Positions 1-11,584 of a DNA stretch of 64,000 bases are shown here, in pieces (the first letter of the stretch is position 1; each line of letters opens with the position of its first letter). The notes beneath the pieces are model-generated. The model saw only the letters and a list, made by a program, of their open reading frames with translations. It was not told the DNA's origin and made no database searches. A program made the position numbers and the translations under genes. Where the stretch lies: the NCBI GenBank assembly GCA_011033025.1, contig WFMF01000451.1:1-64000 (forward strand). The letters run 5' to 3'. This stretch comes from Beroe forskalii. Lineage: Eukaryota > Ctenophora > Nuda > Beroida > Beroidae.

Positions 1-574
1 TTTTTGATTATTTGTTTGTTTATTTTCTGCTATTATGTGTGAAATAATGTTAGGCCCAACTTCCGTATATCCAGCCTTATACCCACTTATACTCCGATTA
101 TACTTCACTTATACTCCACTTATACAAAAAGCAATTATGTTATTAAAACTTTATTGTATTGTAATTTCTGGCTGTGTGCTAGGTAAAAACTGTGAAAAGT
201 TTGAAGTTATTTGTTTATATCTTAAAATCTTAGACACCTTGTCATCATCTCATTAATTGTTTACCAAATACCTTTTTAATAAAAATTCTCTGGTTACTCC
301 AGCTACTCATTTATCCTGTACAAATAATAATTACAACGCAATTATTTGTGCTTAATGAGTTGATGGAAATGATATAAGTGTGGTACTGGTACTTGTGCTA
401 TGCTCTATTCAAATGAATTGGTGAATGTCGAATGGTTGGCAATGCCACACTATGCTATCATATCATAATATGTTAATTTGTATACATTGTTTTTATAATG
501 TTGTAATGATTCTTGGCTGCTTACAGAATTTGATAAAACTAATTAACTAACTGAGGGGTTTATCATGAAAAAAT
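1..574. other. AT-rich 5' flank of ALKBH6
   Basis: No supported gene. A few degenerate copies of a TATACTCCACT-like motif occur at about 65-125. This stretch probably holds the 5' UTR and promoter of the downstream ALKBH6 gene, but no TATA box or clear initiator was recognised. Confidence 0.4.
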
Positions 575-3500
575 ATGAGTCTCATATCAGAAGAATTCGC
601 TAAGAAATACGAGAAATATAAAATAACATCTGTTCCTGAATGTGTATACTACATCCCTTACTATCTGACAAAAGATGAGGAACAAGACCTCTTAGACAGA
701 GTTTACAGTGCTCCTAAACCAAAGTGGAAAGTATTAAGCAACAGAAGGCTCCAGAATTGGGGTGGCTTGCCACACCCTAAAGGTTTGTTCCAAACATTGT
801 ATTTTCTTATTTTATATGGATGTACAGGTACAGGAATTAAAAATTTCTTTTTCAGCTGTATAATTTGTGCATGCAGGTCAACTACTGTAGCTTAAATGAA
901 CATTCGTTTACTATGTAAGAGCATAGTTTAAAAGCCTCTTATCGGCCAATGACGTACTTTTCCCTCTCCAATCACATTCTCCTATGGAAGGGTTGAAATC
1001 AACAACTTCGGGATATATTCACCTACAGGGCATGGTGACAGTCGTGCACGTGTTAACTGTTTATGAAATTTCCTACCTCTTTTACTCACTGAATTTGTCC
1101 CGCCCTTTTGCTACCCTTGGATACACGTGCGACCTTTTACCTTTGGCTTTGACTTTAAAAAGCTTTACTAAATTACTATACTAATAGGTAACTTAAATAC
1201 TCAATTCTGTGGGATAAAAAGGCCAAGGATCGACCGAGGGGCAGATTTCTGACCGAGGCCGAGGCCGAGGAAAATGAAAATCTGAAATTTCAACCGAGGC
1301 CGAGGCCGAGGAAAACGACGATCTAAAATTTTGACCGAGGCCGAGGCCGAGTCCTCGGTGCCCTAATTTGCACCGAGGCCGAGGCCGAGGCCGAGGATTT
1401 CAGTGGATATTTTCAACAATTTGACCGGATCACCACAACTGCACCGTTTTGTTGGGAAAGGTCAAAACTAATTGATATTGTTCAGTGGACCGTAATACTA
1501 GATCTTAACTGCATTATTTGCACTTATTATTCATCTTATCTGGACAAATGAAAGCACAGTTCCCTGCAAGGGACCTGTATGAGACCTCAACGAGCATAAT
1601 ATAGCATAGTATACTATTTTTTAATTTTGACGGTTTTACTTTTATTCAAATAGCCGTACGGAAGTGTAATCCATACTTCATTCGCCCGAGACTTCGCTGT
1701 AATGGGCTTCTCCTCATTCAACCCTCCCGCACAGTTTCCTGTATGCTCGGCTGAGTGAACCGTCGGGCTGCATAGGCTCAAGATGAATCTCTCATCCTTA
1801 GCTCAGTGGCGCTTACCTACCGGGATTCGAACTCAGGATCTTTGGATCCTGTGCTCAATACACCACTGACTCTTTATAGTAGATAATAGGTATTGTTTTG
1901 TATGTTAATAGAGGAATACAAGACAAAGGTTTATAAAATTTGGTCTTGCGGGCATATATCAATTTCGCCTTCTTTCACTTCTGTAACCTAACAGTGCTTT
2001 AGGTTTGACGTTGCTTCCTATTTGACAATGTATAGCAAGGCTCTGGGGGGGGGGGGTAGCCCCCACAAGACAGACGTTCAGATAAGATTGAAAATTGGTG
2101 CCTCAAAAGGATTTCACTTCAATTCTTGCCTATTTTCTACAAAGACTCTTCAAAGCAAAATCATGGCAGCAACGTAAGTACAATGCTGGGCAGGGGTCTG
2201 GGGGCGGCACCCCCAGAAGCCAGACGTTCAAATTAGATTAAATTGGTACCTCAGACCTCAGTATGATTTCACATCAATTCTTGACTAATTTCTACAAGAC
2301 TCTTCAAGGACAAAATCATGGCAGCAACATAAGTACCACAGTCCCTACAGTGCTAGGCAGGGGTCTGGGGGCAGCAGCCCCCAGATGCCATGCGTTTAGA
2401 TTAGATTAAATTGGTTCCTAAATATAATTTCACTTCAATTCTCATCAATTTTCGACGAGACTGTTCGAGGAAAATTCACGGAAGCAACTTAAGTACGGTG
2501 CTAGGGACTAGGGAGAGGTCGGGGGCGGCAGCCCCCAGATGCCAGACGTTAAGATTTGAAATTGATTAAATTTGTGCCTCAATAGGATTTCACTTCAATT
2601 CTTGCCTATTTTTCTATTTTTGACGAGACTGATCGGAGAAAAATCACCGCAGTGACTTACTGACTTAAGTACGGTGCTATGCAGGGGTCTGGGGGCGGCA
2701 GCCCCCAGAAGCCAGACGTTCGGATGAGATTAAAAATTGGTGCTTCAATAGGATCTCACTTTGAATCTTGCCCATTTTCGACAAATTTACGGATTGGGAC
2801 GTTGAATAAGAGTCCCATAATTGTAATTAATGAGTACTTTATTTATTCTCTGATTCAGTGGTACACTTACAAATGGAAACGATGTGGTTCTTTACAACAA
2901 ATTTCGTCGTTCTACGACATCTTCAGGTCTCAATTTTGATTGTATAAAGTAGTTTTGTAAAGTTTAAAACAGTCTGGTCGAGAAAAATCCATGGCAGCAA
3001 CTTAAGTACAGTGCTAGGCAGGGGTCTGTGGGCGGCAGTCCCCAAAGGCCAGCTGCCAGACGTTTAGATTAGATCAAATTGGTTCCTCAATAGGATTTCA
3101 CTTAAAAAATCACGGCAGCAACTTAATACAGTGCTAGGCAGTGGTCTGGGGGCGGCAGCCCCCAGAAGCCAGACGTTTAGATCAGATAAAATTGGCGCCT
3201 CATTAGGATTTCACTTCAATTCTTGCCTCTTTTCGACGAGACTGATCAAGGAAAATTCACAGCAGCAACTTAATACAGTGTTAGGCAGGGGTCTGGGGAG
3301 GCAGGCGGCAGCCCCCAGAAGCCAGACGTTTAGATCAGATTAAATTGGTGCCTCAATAGGGTTTCACTTCAATTCTTGCTTATTATCGACAAGACTGGTC
3401 GAAAAAATCACGGCAGCAACTTGAGACGTGCAGTGCTAGTGAATTAAATTGAAGCTCCTAAATTTCTACCTACCCACTTTTTCCTATTTTTGACGAGACT

Positions 3501-4475
3501 AGTCAAATAAATATGATGGCCACAGTTCATCAAATGTTTCAAGATCTTTCAAATAAATCATACAAGTTATTTTTGGGCCCTTTTCAAATAAAATTCAGGT
3601 TTTTCCTGTTATCAAATATGGATATTTTCCTTTAAAATCCTCGGTAAAATCCTCGGCAAATTTAAAAAAACTCGGCCGAGGCCGAGGAGAATTGGGATTT
3701 AAAATGACCGAGGCCGAGGCATTCCGAGGATTGGCAATTCTGACCGAGGCCGAGGCCGAGGCCTCGGTAAAACCCCAATCCTCGGTGAAAACCGAGGCCG
3801 AGCCGAGGCCTCGGTCGATCCTTGAAAAAGGCACACTTCTACCATAAATGCAATGCTTTATCCACACCTAAAATAAGCTCTGACTCTGTATAAAACAATG
3901 ATTTGGTTTTTGAATCAAATTTGACCCGTTGCAGTGTGTGCTTTGAGAATCTAAGAATGCTTGTGTCACGGCATTCAAAAAATCCTATTACTTCAGGAAT
4001 GATTCCTGAACCTCTACCAGCTTGGTTACAGACTCAAACAAGCCGACTACAGAATGCAGGATTGTTCTCATTAGCATCCAAACAAATCAACCATGTACTG
4101 GTGAATGAATACCTTCCAGGTCAGGGAATCATGCCCCATGTTGATGGACCTCTTTTCACGCCTCTTATTGCTACCCTTAACCTTGGAAGTGGGTGTATTC
4201 TTAACTTCCAAACAAGAGATTCTTCTACAGATTCTCTTGAGGATCGCTTTTCAGTCTTTCTCGAAGAGGGAAGTTTATTGGTTCAAAGTGGAGAAGTTTA
4301 TGAAACTCATTTGCATGGTATAGATGAAGTAGATGAAGATTTTATCTCCGAAAATGTCGTTAACTTGCACTTCTGTCCTTGGCTGAATGTGGGTGATTCA
4401 GTTAGAAGAGCAACTAGGGTTTCTTTGACTATAAGAAACGTCCCAAAAGTTACTAAATTTAAATTGATGTTATGA
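575..4475 (+). CDS. ALKBH6: ALKBH6, AlkB-family 2-oxoglutarate/Fe(II) dioxygenase (2 exons)
   Basis: Exons 575-782 and 3997-4475 encode 228 residues. The donor is G|GTTTGT at 783 and the acceptor is CTTCAG ending at 3996; joining gives GGLPHPK-GMIPEPLPAW, a signature of ALKBH6 (human GGLPHPRGMVPERLPPW). Seen in the protein: APKPKW near residue 47, NHVLVNEYLPGQGIMPH before the Fe(II) motif H117-x-D119, distal H176 in THLHGI, and the 2-oxoglutarate-binding RVSLTIR ending at R216. Family knowledge: ALKBH6 is a small AlkB homologue of about 240 residues with a debated substrate (alkylated nucleic acid or protein). The length is normal and all catalytic residues are present, so the gene looks intact. 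The 3.2 kb intron is mostly occupied by an inverted-repeat element (1224-3824). The start at 575 is the first ATG in frame; a nearby out-of-frame ATG precedes it. Confidence 0.93.
1228..1400. repeat. CCGAGG simple repeat, left arm
   Basis: Runs of (CCGAGG)n are interrupted by AAAATGAAAATCTGAAATTT-like spacers, four to five blocks in all. This is the left arm of the inverted-repeat element; the mirrored arm is at 3645-3824. Confidence 0.85.
1665..1875 (-). repeat. tRNA-derived SINE remnant
   Basis: On the minus strand, GAGTTCGAATCCCGG resembles a polymerase III B box and GTCAGTGGTGTA resembles an A box. The downstream body contains a TACAGGAAACTGT block and GCGAAGTCTCGGGCG. The body matches the copy at 33890-34130, which makes it a dispersed family and not a single tRNA gene. 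Confidence 0.6.
2040..3440 (+). repeat. GC-rich hairpin satellite, about 8 units of roughly 160 bp
   Basis: Each unit has a core CTGGGGGC-GGCA-GCCCCCAG, a perfect 8-bp stem with a 4-base loop. It is followed by AGAAGCCAGACGTT, an AT-rich tract (AGATTAGATTAAATTGG), and a TCAATAGGATTTCACTTC block ending in GGCAGCAACTTAAGTAC. Units start near 2045, 2200, 2363, 2520, 2688, 3020, 3148 and 3293. Short reading frames across it are by-products of the repeat. The same family runs in the opposite orientation at 5405-6620. Confidence 0.85.
3645..3824. repeat. CCGAGG simple repeat, right arm
   Basis: This is a CCGAGG/CCTCGG-rich arm ending CCTCGGTCGATCCTTG, the mirror of the left end at 1224. It lies 173 bp upstream of the ALKBH6 exon 2 acceptor. 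A 90-codon minus-strand frame over it is low-complexity and not a gene. Confidence 0.85.
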
Positions 4476-5404
4476 TACTCAATAAGAATTTTTCAATTTT
4501 TCAATAAGGCCGAAAGTAAGTTCTAATGGGTGGCTTTGAGCTTTTGGATTTGAAATATGTTATACTTTTGACTTTTTATTTTTAATGAATTTGAATTTAC
4601 CGTTAGGAATAGGAATATAATTACTGACATATAATTTGGGATGAATATGATTTTTTTCGGGGACTAATCAATCATTTGAAATCATTACACAATATAATAA
4701 CTACTTAAACAGTGGTCGTTGATGGGTTTGGTAGGTCTATAATCTTCTGATATTGTATACCTGCCAATTAAGGGATTCTATTGATAACAAAATTTGTCAT
4801 TTATATCTTGTTTTAAATTTTTGATTTTGTCGTTCTCATTAATATTTAATATTGTATCTAATCATAATATACTTATTTCCTATTCGTCCTATTTACTGAT
4901 TTAATGATAATGTGTCTATAGAGGTGAAAGGGAGTTGCTCAGTTTCGTCTTTTTTTTTAGAAATATAAAAACGTGTCCCAGAAACCAATAGAGTGTGACC
5001 TTTCGCTGATCGCCTACTTTTTACCATCCAACTATTCAGTAACCTTCAACTGCGTAACAACCTTCGTTTCCATAAACGGTTAGCACGGTTAGCAGTGCTA
5101 ATGGGTGGAATTTTTTTGATACAGGGAGTAAAGGATTTTGTGAAATTGCCAAAAAATATTATTTTAAAAAATTTCCCACAAAAATTTACTACTAAATTTA
5201 CTGACTAATGCACGTGTGAAGTTATTGAAGCTATGAATGAAATATTGATTATTAGAAGATTACTTCCTATATGATATAAATCGTCATCCCATTATTACTT
5301 CCATATTAGAACATGCGCAGAATCTAATTTGGCAATTTTTGTCTACAAGTACAAATAAGAGTAAAAATCCTATCGGGGCTACAATTCAGTTTATTGTACA
5401 AAAT
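4476..5404. other. ALKBH6 3' flank with a partial RT-unit tail
   Basis: AT-rich 3' UTR and intergenic sequence. Positions 4858-5072 repeat, in the same orientation, the tail segment at 7936-8150: both carry GCCTATAGAGGTGAAAGGGAG-like sequence and CAACTATTCAGTAACCTTC. It is a third, partial copy of the duplicated reverse-transcriptase unit. Nothing else is supported. Confidence 0.6.
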
Positions 5405-6620
5405 GCCTGGCTTCTGGGGGCTGCTGCCCAGCGCCCAAGACCCTTGCCCAATAGCTCACTACATTTGATTTTCATCTCCGCTGACATTTTTTCATCATTA
5501 ACAAGGGCGAAATACTTTGAAATGAAACTGACATGAGTGTTAATAAAATCCTATTGAGAACTAATTCTATACAGTTGAAAACATCCAGCTTCTGGGGGCT
5601 GCCGCCCCCAGACCCCCGCCTCCTGGATTTCATTCCTATATCTGTACAGACATATTCTGTTTCGAATACGGCCTACAGGCGAAACTTTCTGGCTTCTGGG
5701 GGCTGCTGCCCCCCCACACTCCTGCTCATTAGCTAACTAGATTTAATTTTCATCTCTGCAGACATTTTTCATTATAAATAAGGGTCAAATACTTTGGAAT
5801 TAGACTTAAATAAGAATTTAAATCTTATTAAGATGACAATTCTATTCAGTTGAAAACGTCCAGCTTCTGGGGGCTGCCGCCCCCAGACCCCCGCCTTCTG
5901 GATTTCATTCTTATATATTTACAGACATATTCTGTTTCGAATACGGCCTAAAGGCCAAACTGTCCGGCTTTTGATGGTCTGCTGTCCCCACACCCCTGCT
6001 CACTAGCTCATTAGATTTCATTTTCATCTCTGCAGACATTTTTCATCATAAATAAGGGTCAAATACTTTGGAATTAGACTTAAATAAGAGTTAAAATCTT
6101 ATTGAGATTACCATTCTATTAGGTTGAAAACGCCCAGCTTCTGGGGGCTGCCGCCCCCAGACCCATGCATACTGGATTTCATTATCATCTCTGTAAACCT
6201 TTTTCATTTCAAATACTGCCTACGGGCCAAGCAAATGCTTTGAAACTAGACTGAAATAAGAGTAAAAATCCTATTGGTATGGCAATTCTATTTGGTTAAA
6301 AACGTCCAGCTTCTGGGGGCTGCCGCCCCCAGACTCCTGCTTACTGGATTTCATTCTCATCTTTATGAAAATTCTTCATTTTAAAAACGGGAAAAATATT
6401 TGAAATTATTCAGAATTTTTAGCTAAATGAGAGTGAAAATCCTATTAACGTGAAAATTTAATCGATTGAAAACGTCTGGCTTCTGGGGGCTGCCGCCCCC
6501 AGACCCCCGCAATCCCGCATACTAATACTGGATTTTATACTTGTTTCAGTAGACATTTTGCATTTACAATACCCAAAATTAGACTGAAATATAAGTCGAA
6601 ATCCTGCCGCCTCCTGACGT
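5405..6620 (-). repeat. GC-rich hairpin satellite, inverted orientation
   Basis: About eight units carry the reverse-complement core CTGGGGGCTGCCGCCCCCAG and the AAATCCTATTGAG / GAAAACGTCCAGCTT flanks. Cores lie near 5413, 5592, 5699, 5867, 6142, 6312 and 6485, with a degraded one near 5968. It is the same family as 2040-3440 but reversed, so ALKBH6 exon 2 sits between two opposed arrays. Confidence 0.85.
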
Positions 6621-6708
6621 CTGTTTCACTTGTTAAAAATCTAATTTAAATTTACTGGGAGGATTTTCCATGCTGCTAATGGGAGGAAAAACCATTTTGG
6701 AAAGCAAG

Positions 6709-7935
6709 GTAACAACATGCATTCCATTACATTTTAATCAAATTGGTGATCTCACAGGTACCATTTGACTTTTCGGTCTTTAGGTAGAATATGTTTTTTT
6801 TCTAAGTTCTAATTACCGACAATGCTATTATGCTTATTAACAGACGCTAGCCTCAGGAATGATTGGCAGTGTTTTGAATAAATTTTAAATTTCCTAATTT
6901 TATGTGTTAGATTATTAATTGCATATCACTATAGGTGTAGTATTGGGTCATTGGGACATGTCATGTCTGATTCAGAATTCTAAACAGGATTTTCTACTAA
7001 ATCACAACATTGGAGATGAGAGCATCCTTTACAACCCTCTTTGTTCTGAAATTGGTATGTGCCCAAGAGATAACCCAGTCCATCAGTCTCCTCCTGGTGA
7101 TATTTGTCATATCAGAACAATGGAAATCGTTCATGAACACTCCGTTTTATAAGGATTCATTTGTTAAGCAACCCTCTGACAGAGGATACTTGAGTTGATG
7201 GGTGGATATAAAATGTATCTTGTGCCTTTGTGCGTTCAAAGAACCCCATTCAAATAACTGCGCCAGTATTGAATATTATCAGAACCTTATACGAGGCAGG
7301 TCCTATTCCTGCAAACCCTATCAAATCAAAGGCAAATTGGACCTGAAAATGATTTGGATGATTACAAAAGGAAAATAATGGCTAATTTTTCCAAGCAGAT
7401 GCTATCAATTGTTATGATAACATTAACACGGCTGCTCTAAAGAATGAGGTCTTGAATTGGTTGAATTTAGCACCTTTCTATCACATTCTGAAAATCAAAG
7501 TTCGTTCCCATAGCACTGGCTCAATCAAAACTGAAAATTGTATAGCTATACCATCCAACACAATAACTCCTCTTGAATTCGAGCTCATTGTTAATAAGAT
7601 AAGTTCATCATTCAAGTACTCAATTTAACACTCATGTGACTTCTACTTCGCTCATATGTTTCAGAATTTGAATGTTAGCAGCAACATCCCTTTTCTTATT
7701 TTCTATCAGCCACAGATGACTATCTATCCCTGTCATTGCAGAAGGCAGAAGTTGATGAATTTATTGGAGGAACTGTTTGTTACCTACTCTGGAAATTTTG
7801 ATTTACTATTGAACGAAAAAAAAAGGGTGTAATGTGTCATATGTAAGAGTGTAATATGTATAAGTTATGTGGGAGGACAAGAGAATTTCGTGTATTATGA
7901 GGTAGATATCAATATGCTAGATTTGACGACAAATC
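6709..7935 (+). pseudogene. Decayed TERT-like reverse transcriptase, copy 1
   Basis: Frameshifted fragments on the plus strand resemble a reverse transcriptase palm. Motif A reads D-A-I-N-C-Y-D-N-I from 7398. After NIN comes a segment with HSTGSIK and CIAIPS, then S-C-D-F-Y-F-A-H-M-F from about 7631, the tail of motif B'. Motif C is A-T-D-D-Y-L-S-L at about 7709-7732, followed by AEVDEF. Relative to copy 2, about 170 bp is deleted around the GIPQG part of motif B'. An upstream block (6919-7152) with SPPGD is collinear with copy 2 but not recognised. Motif spacing (D-x4-Y-D; C-x-[IL]-Y-[FY]-[AG]-x-M) is most like telomerase RT. Stops and frameshifts make it non-functional as it stands. Confidence 0.55.
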
Positions 7936-8153
7936 TCTAATCATAATAATATATCCTTATTTCCAATAGTCCTATTCATTGATTCAATAATAATGTGCCT
8001 ATAGAGGTGAAAGGGAGTTACTAAGTTTCGTCTATTTTTATTTTTGTAGAAAAATAAAACCGTGTGTCCGTGTCCCAATGGAGTGTGGCCTTTCACTAAT
8101 CACCTACTTTTCATCATCCAACTATTCAGTAACCTTCAACTGCGTAACAACAT
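7936..8153 (+). repeat. Tail segment of the duplicated RT unit
   Basis: This is a direct repeat of 4858-5072 at roughly 80-85% by eye. It ends GTAACAACAT (8144-8153), where the 4.2 kb foldback element begins; the same 10 bases resume at 12392. No gene is seen in it. Confidence 0.7.
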
Positions 8154-8950
8154 CGTAGATACTAAAAGCAGGAACTAGCGAAACCACCCCGAAACAAGCC
8201 GAAACAAGCGGAACGACCCGAAACCACCCCGAACCAACCCAAAAACCTTCCGAAACAAGCCGAAACAAGGCGAAACGAGCCGAAACAACACGAAACAACC
8301 CGAAACAAGCGAAACAACCCGAAACAAGCGAATCAACCCGAAACAACCCGAAACAAGCAGTTTTGTATTTTCCACTTGTTTCGGCTTGTTTCGGCTTGTT
8401 TCGGCTTGTTTCAGCTTGTTTCGGGTTGATTCGCTTGTTTCGGGTTGGTTCGCCTTGTTTCGCTTGATACGACAGAAAAAACACGAAACAACCCGAATCA
8501 AGCCCGAATCAAGCCAATTTTTTACTAAAACCTGGAACAACCCGAAACAAGCCGAATTACCCCGAAACAAGCCGAATCACCCTGAAACAAGCCGAATCAA
8601 CCCAAAACAAGCGACTCAACCCGAAAAAAGCGAAACAACCCGAAACAAGCGAATCAACTCGAAACAAGTAGTTTTGCATTTTCCACTTGTTTCGGATTGT
8701 TTCGGCTTGTTTCGGGTTGATTCGCTTGTTTCGCTTGTTTCGCTTGTTTCGCTTGTTTCGGGTTGATTCGCTTGTTTCGGGTTGATTCGCTTGTTTCAGC
8801 TTGTTTCGCTTGTTTCGGCTTGTTTCGCTTGTTTCGAGTAAATCAACCGAATCAAACGATTCAACCCGAATCAATATAGAAACGAGCCGAATCAATCTGA
8901 AGCCGGCCATGATCAATCCGGAATAAGTGTCAGAGTCAAGGTGAATCAAC
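8154..8950 (+). repeat. CGAAACAAGC repeat arm (left)
   Basis: A tandem mosaic of CGAAACAAGC and CGAAACAACC, switching strand orientation several times (for example near 8372 and 8685), so the arm itself can fold. Several overlapping reading frames of 120-130 codons on both strands are low-complexity (FRLVS/ETSRNK repeats) and are artefacts of the repeat. Confidence 0.85.
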
Positions 8951-11584
8951 CCGTATAATTATGGGACATAACTATTAGGATATTTATTGATATTCAGTTT
9001 GTCAAGAAATATGTTCTTCTAGTCATCTAGCTATCTAGGCACTCTTAGAGATGTGTATACACAGATCTTATGAACTTATAATTGTATCTCCTTTTCATGA
9101 TAGGCGACTTTATTACTCCAATCCCAACTCATTCGGCTCATTTTACCTGTCAACTGTGAAACTCTGCGTACACTGCACATATTTGTATATTATGCATATC
9201 CTGATCTCACAGATCTCTATTTTTTCTATTTTCCCTTTCCAACTAACTATTTAGAGTTGACTGCGGATCCTTATTAGCACTTCCGTACTGTAGTATGTAG
9301 ATAAAATACTCTGGCTACGTTATCTATTTTCACCATTCATCACCACCCTATTCTTGATAACTGATCAACTGTGTCTGACTGATAATTACATAATAACGTA
9401 ATCACTCGAGAGGTCGAATGTTTTCAGGTTCCTATCACTCGTTCACTGCTATGTGTGCTCATCAGTAAATAACAGAGGTAGTAAATAAGGTTGTAGATAG
9501 GGTTTTTAAAACCCCAAAATAATGCTTTTAAGGGATTTCCTTGGATTTATTGTGGTCCCAGCACTCAAGAAAGATATAAAACAGTTTTTCCTGAAATGGA
9601 GACTTTCTTAACTTGGGCTTCAGATCCCTTTTTACTACCCCTATTAACTACCCTATTGACGAGGTAGGGTAGTAAATAGGGTGGTAAATAGGGAGTTTAT
9701 AAGGGAATAAACCCTGGAATAATGATTATAGACTCCTTTATTAGACTTGCAGCAGTCTAGACACTCGAAATAGATAACAAACAGATTTCCTGATGTAAAA
9801 AAACTGTCTAAGGATTGCATCACAACCCTGTTTACTACCCTATTGACAAGGTCCTATTGACTGATGAGCACACATACGTGTAACTCATTAACGGTACTTA
9901 ACAGTCTTGTTTTGCTAACAGTCATCAAATTATGACAATTATGATCTTTCTCAAGCTGACAACAAAATGATACTAATGATATCCTTATTCGTGGTAAAAA
10001 TGATCATTTTAAATGCAACGTCATTAATCATTATAATTAATCATGTTATTCCCTTAATTTGCAACAAAATGAAATGCAACTCACAATTCGTAATGGAGAA
10101 AACTATTTGCGGGTCAGTTATCATTCATGTTTGACTATATAACTCATGAATTGGTGTTTAAAGTTCAAGTGAAACAAGTAATCAAGTGAAACAAGTAATC
10201 AAATTTTTATCCCATTTTACAATCTATTATAAACCTAATTTTACACTCAGTTAACAATATACATAATGTACTCATCTGTAACAAGAGTTTAAAACTGACA
10301 AAGTTTTTCATGACCATTTATCCTATGATTAGGTGTTGAACCTTAACTTGGAAGTATGTTTTGGAGTGTTTTCAGAGGAGACATTTCACAATGAAGGCAT
10401 AATTTCAACATGTCAAAGGTTGTCAAATTCTGGGGGAAAGGAAACACACAGGCTGTTGCTATAGTGCGAACCTGAACAGAATTGACAGATTATTTTGGTT
10501 TTTGAGTACCACCTGGCCAAGTGGTAGTTGAATTTTGTGCTAAAGTTTTACTTATTTGCTATGTTGAGATTTGCCTTTTTCATTAAAAACTTTCCAGCTG
10601 ATGCAGTAGTATCTTAGAATATGGAGAATTTGTTTAATGGTGCCAATTGGGCTACTATAAATTGCAAATGGTAAATTAGGTAATAAGCTTTATTTCAAAT
10701 ATAAATCAACAATAAATAAATAACACATATATATAAATTTACAGGAGAACTATGAAAAACACTTAACAACTCATAGATGGATGAAGCCAATTCCCTCAAT
10801 ACCATTATTTGTAACATATGCAATCAAAGTGATAGTCAACTATGGGCATATTTAAGAGGATTTTCTCTACAAGAATAAAAATTCTTGTGTTTACCCTATT
10901 TCATTTCTCTTGATTAAAACCACCATGCAATTACCCAGCCACTGAGGATCTTTCTTTCTTCACTTTCTTATTTTAATCTGATGTCTCCCTATGATTTATG
11001 AAGATACATATCAGTAACGAGCTTGAACTTGGCGTCGGGCTCTTACTCATTGCCACAAGTCATTAATACATGTCATGATTTACGATTTAAAGTCGAACTC
11101 AGTGTTCAATCCATGTTAATAGTGATATAATAGTGCTGTTATTTCTCCAAACCCCGCTCTTGCATTGGATAGTCATTTTTTGCCACAAGAACTTTCCGTT
11201 CGTTTTAAAATTCTTTGAAGATTTATACTCAAACTTTCAACATTTCCTTTCTAGAAGAGCAAATTTCTCAAAAAAGCTCCCGAGAATGAATAGGTATTGG
11301 ATTTAAATGGATATATCGCAGTGAAGTAATTGCCCCAAAATTCGCTCTCCAGGTATTATAAATTGATACACGTATGGATTGGGGATGCTATATTTGAGCG
11401 GGGCCGTGGAGTGTGGACACTAGACATATCCATGAGGAATTTAAATTCTTACTTGCACACAAGAAGTGAAATAGCCCATGTCAGTGTCAACTCTGCAACA
11501 TGCTGGAGGATGGAAGTCAAGCTACTAATACAGTACTACAGTTATACAAACTTTTACCATGGGCTTTCCTTGAATTCACAGTTT
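8951..11584. other. Non-coding interior of the foldback element
   Basis: AT-rich and without a credible reading frame. It contains a smaller inverted-repeat insertion at 9451-9875 (ends ATGTGTGCTCATCAGT, perfect over 16 bp, with GGTAGTAAATAGGG repeats inside). A stretch near 10860-10935 resembles 56590-56655 in reduced form (GATTAAAACCACCATG, CAATTACC). Sequence at about 10500-10560 (CACCTGGCCAAGTGGTAG) is weakly tRNA-like. Confidence 0.5.
9451..9875. mobile_element. Small inverted-repeat insertion (MITE-like)
   Basis: Ends ATGTGTGCTCATCAGT and ACTGATGAGCACACAT are perfect 16-bp inverted repeats. Interior stretches of GTAGTAAATAGGG and CTACCCTATTGAC are also arranged as inverted copies. No matching flanking duplication was found. 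It is nested in the larger foldback element. Confidence 0.55.

Larger units (their letters stand above)
1224..3824. mobile_element. Foldback-type inverted-repeat element in the ALKBH6 intron
   Basis: The left end (1224) reads CAAGGATCGACCGAGG and the right end (to 3824) is its exact reverse complement. Both ends are flanked by AAAAAGGC (1216-1223 and 3825-3832), an 8-bp direct repeat that looks like a target-site duplication. The ends consist of CCGAGG-type repeats (about 1228-1400 and 3645-3824). The interior carries a tRNA-derived SINE remnant and an array of about 160-bp GC-rich hairpin units. No transposase-like reading frame is present, so it is probably non-autonomous. An 8-bp duplication would fit hAT, P or related DDE families; the family is not decided. 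Confidence 0.75.

Noticed and set aside
8122-8949. Several overlapping 120-130 codon frames on both strands
   Set aside because: They read through CGAAACAAGC repeats in every frame, giving low-complexity peptides; none is a gene.
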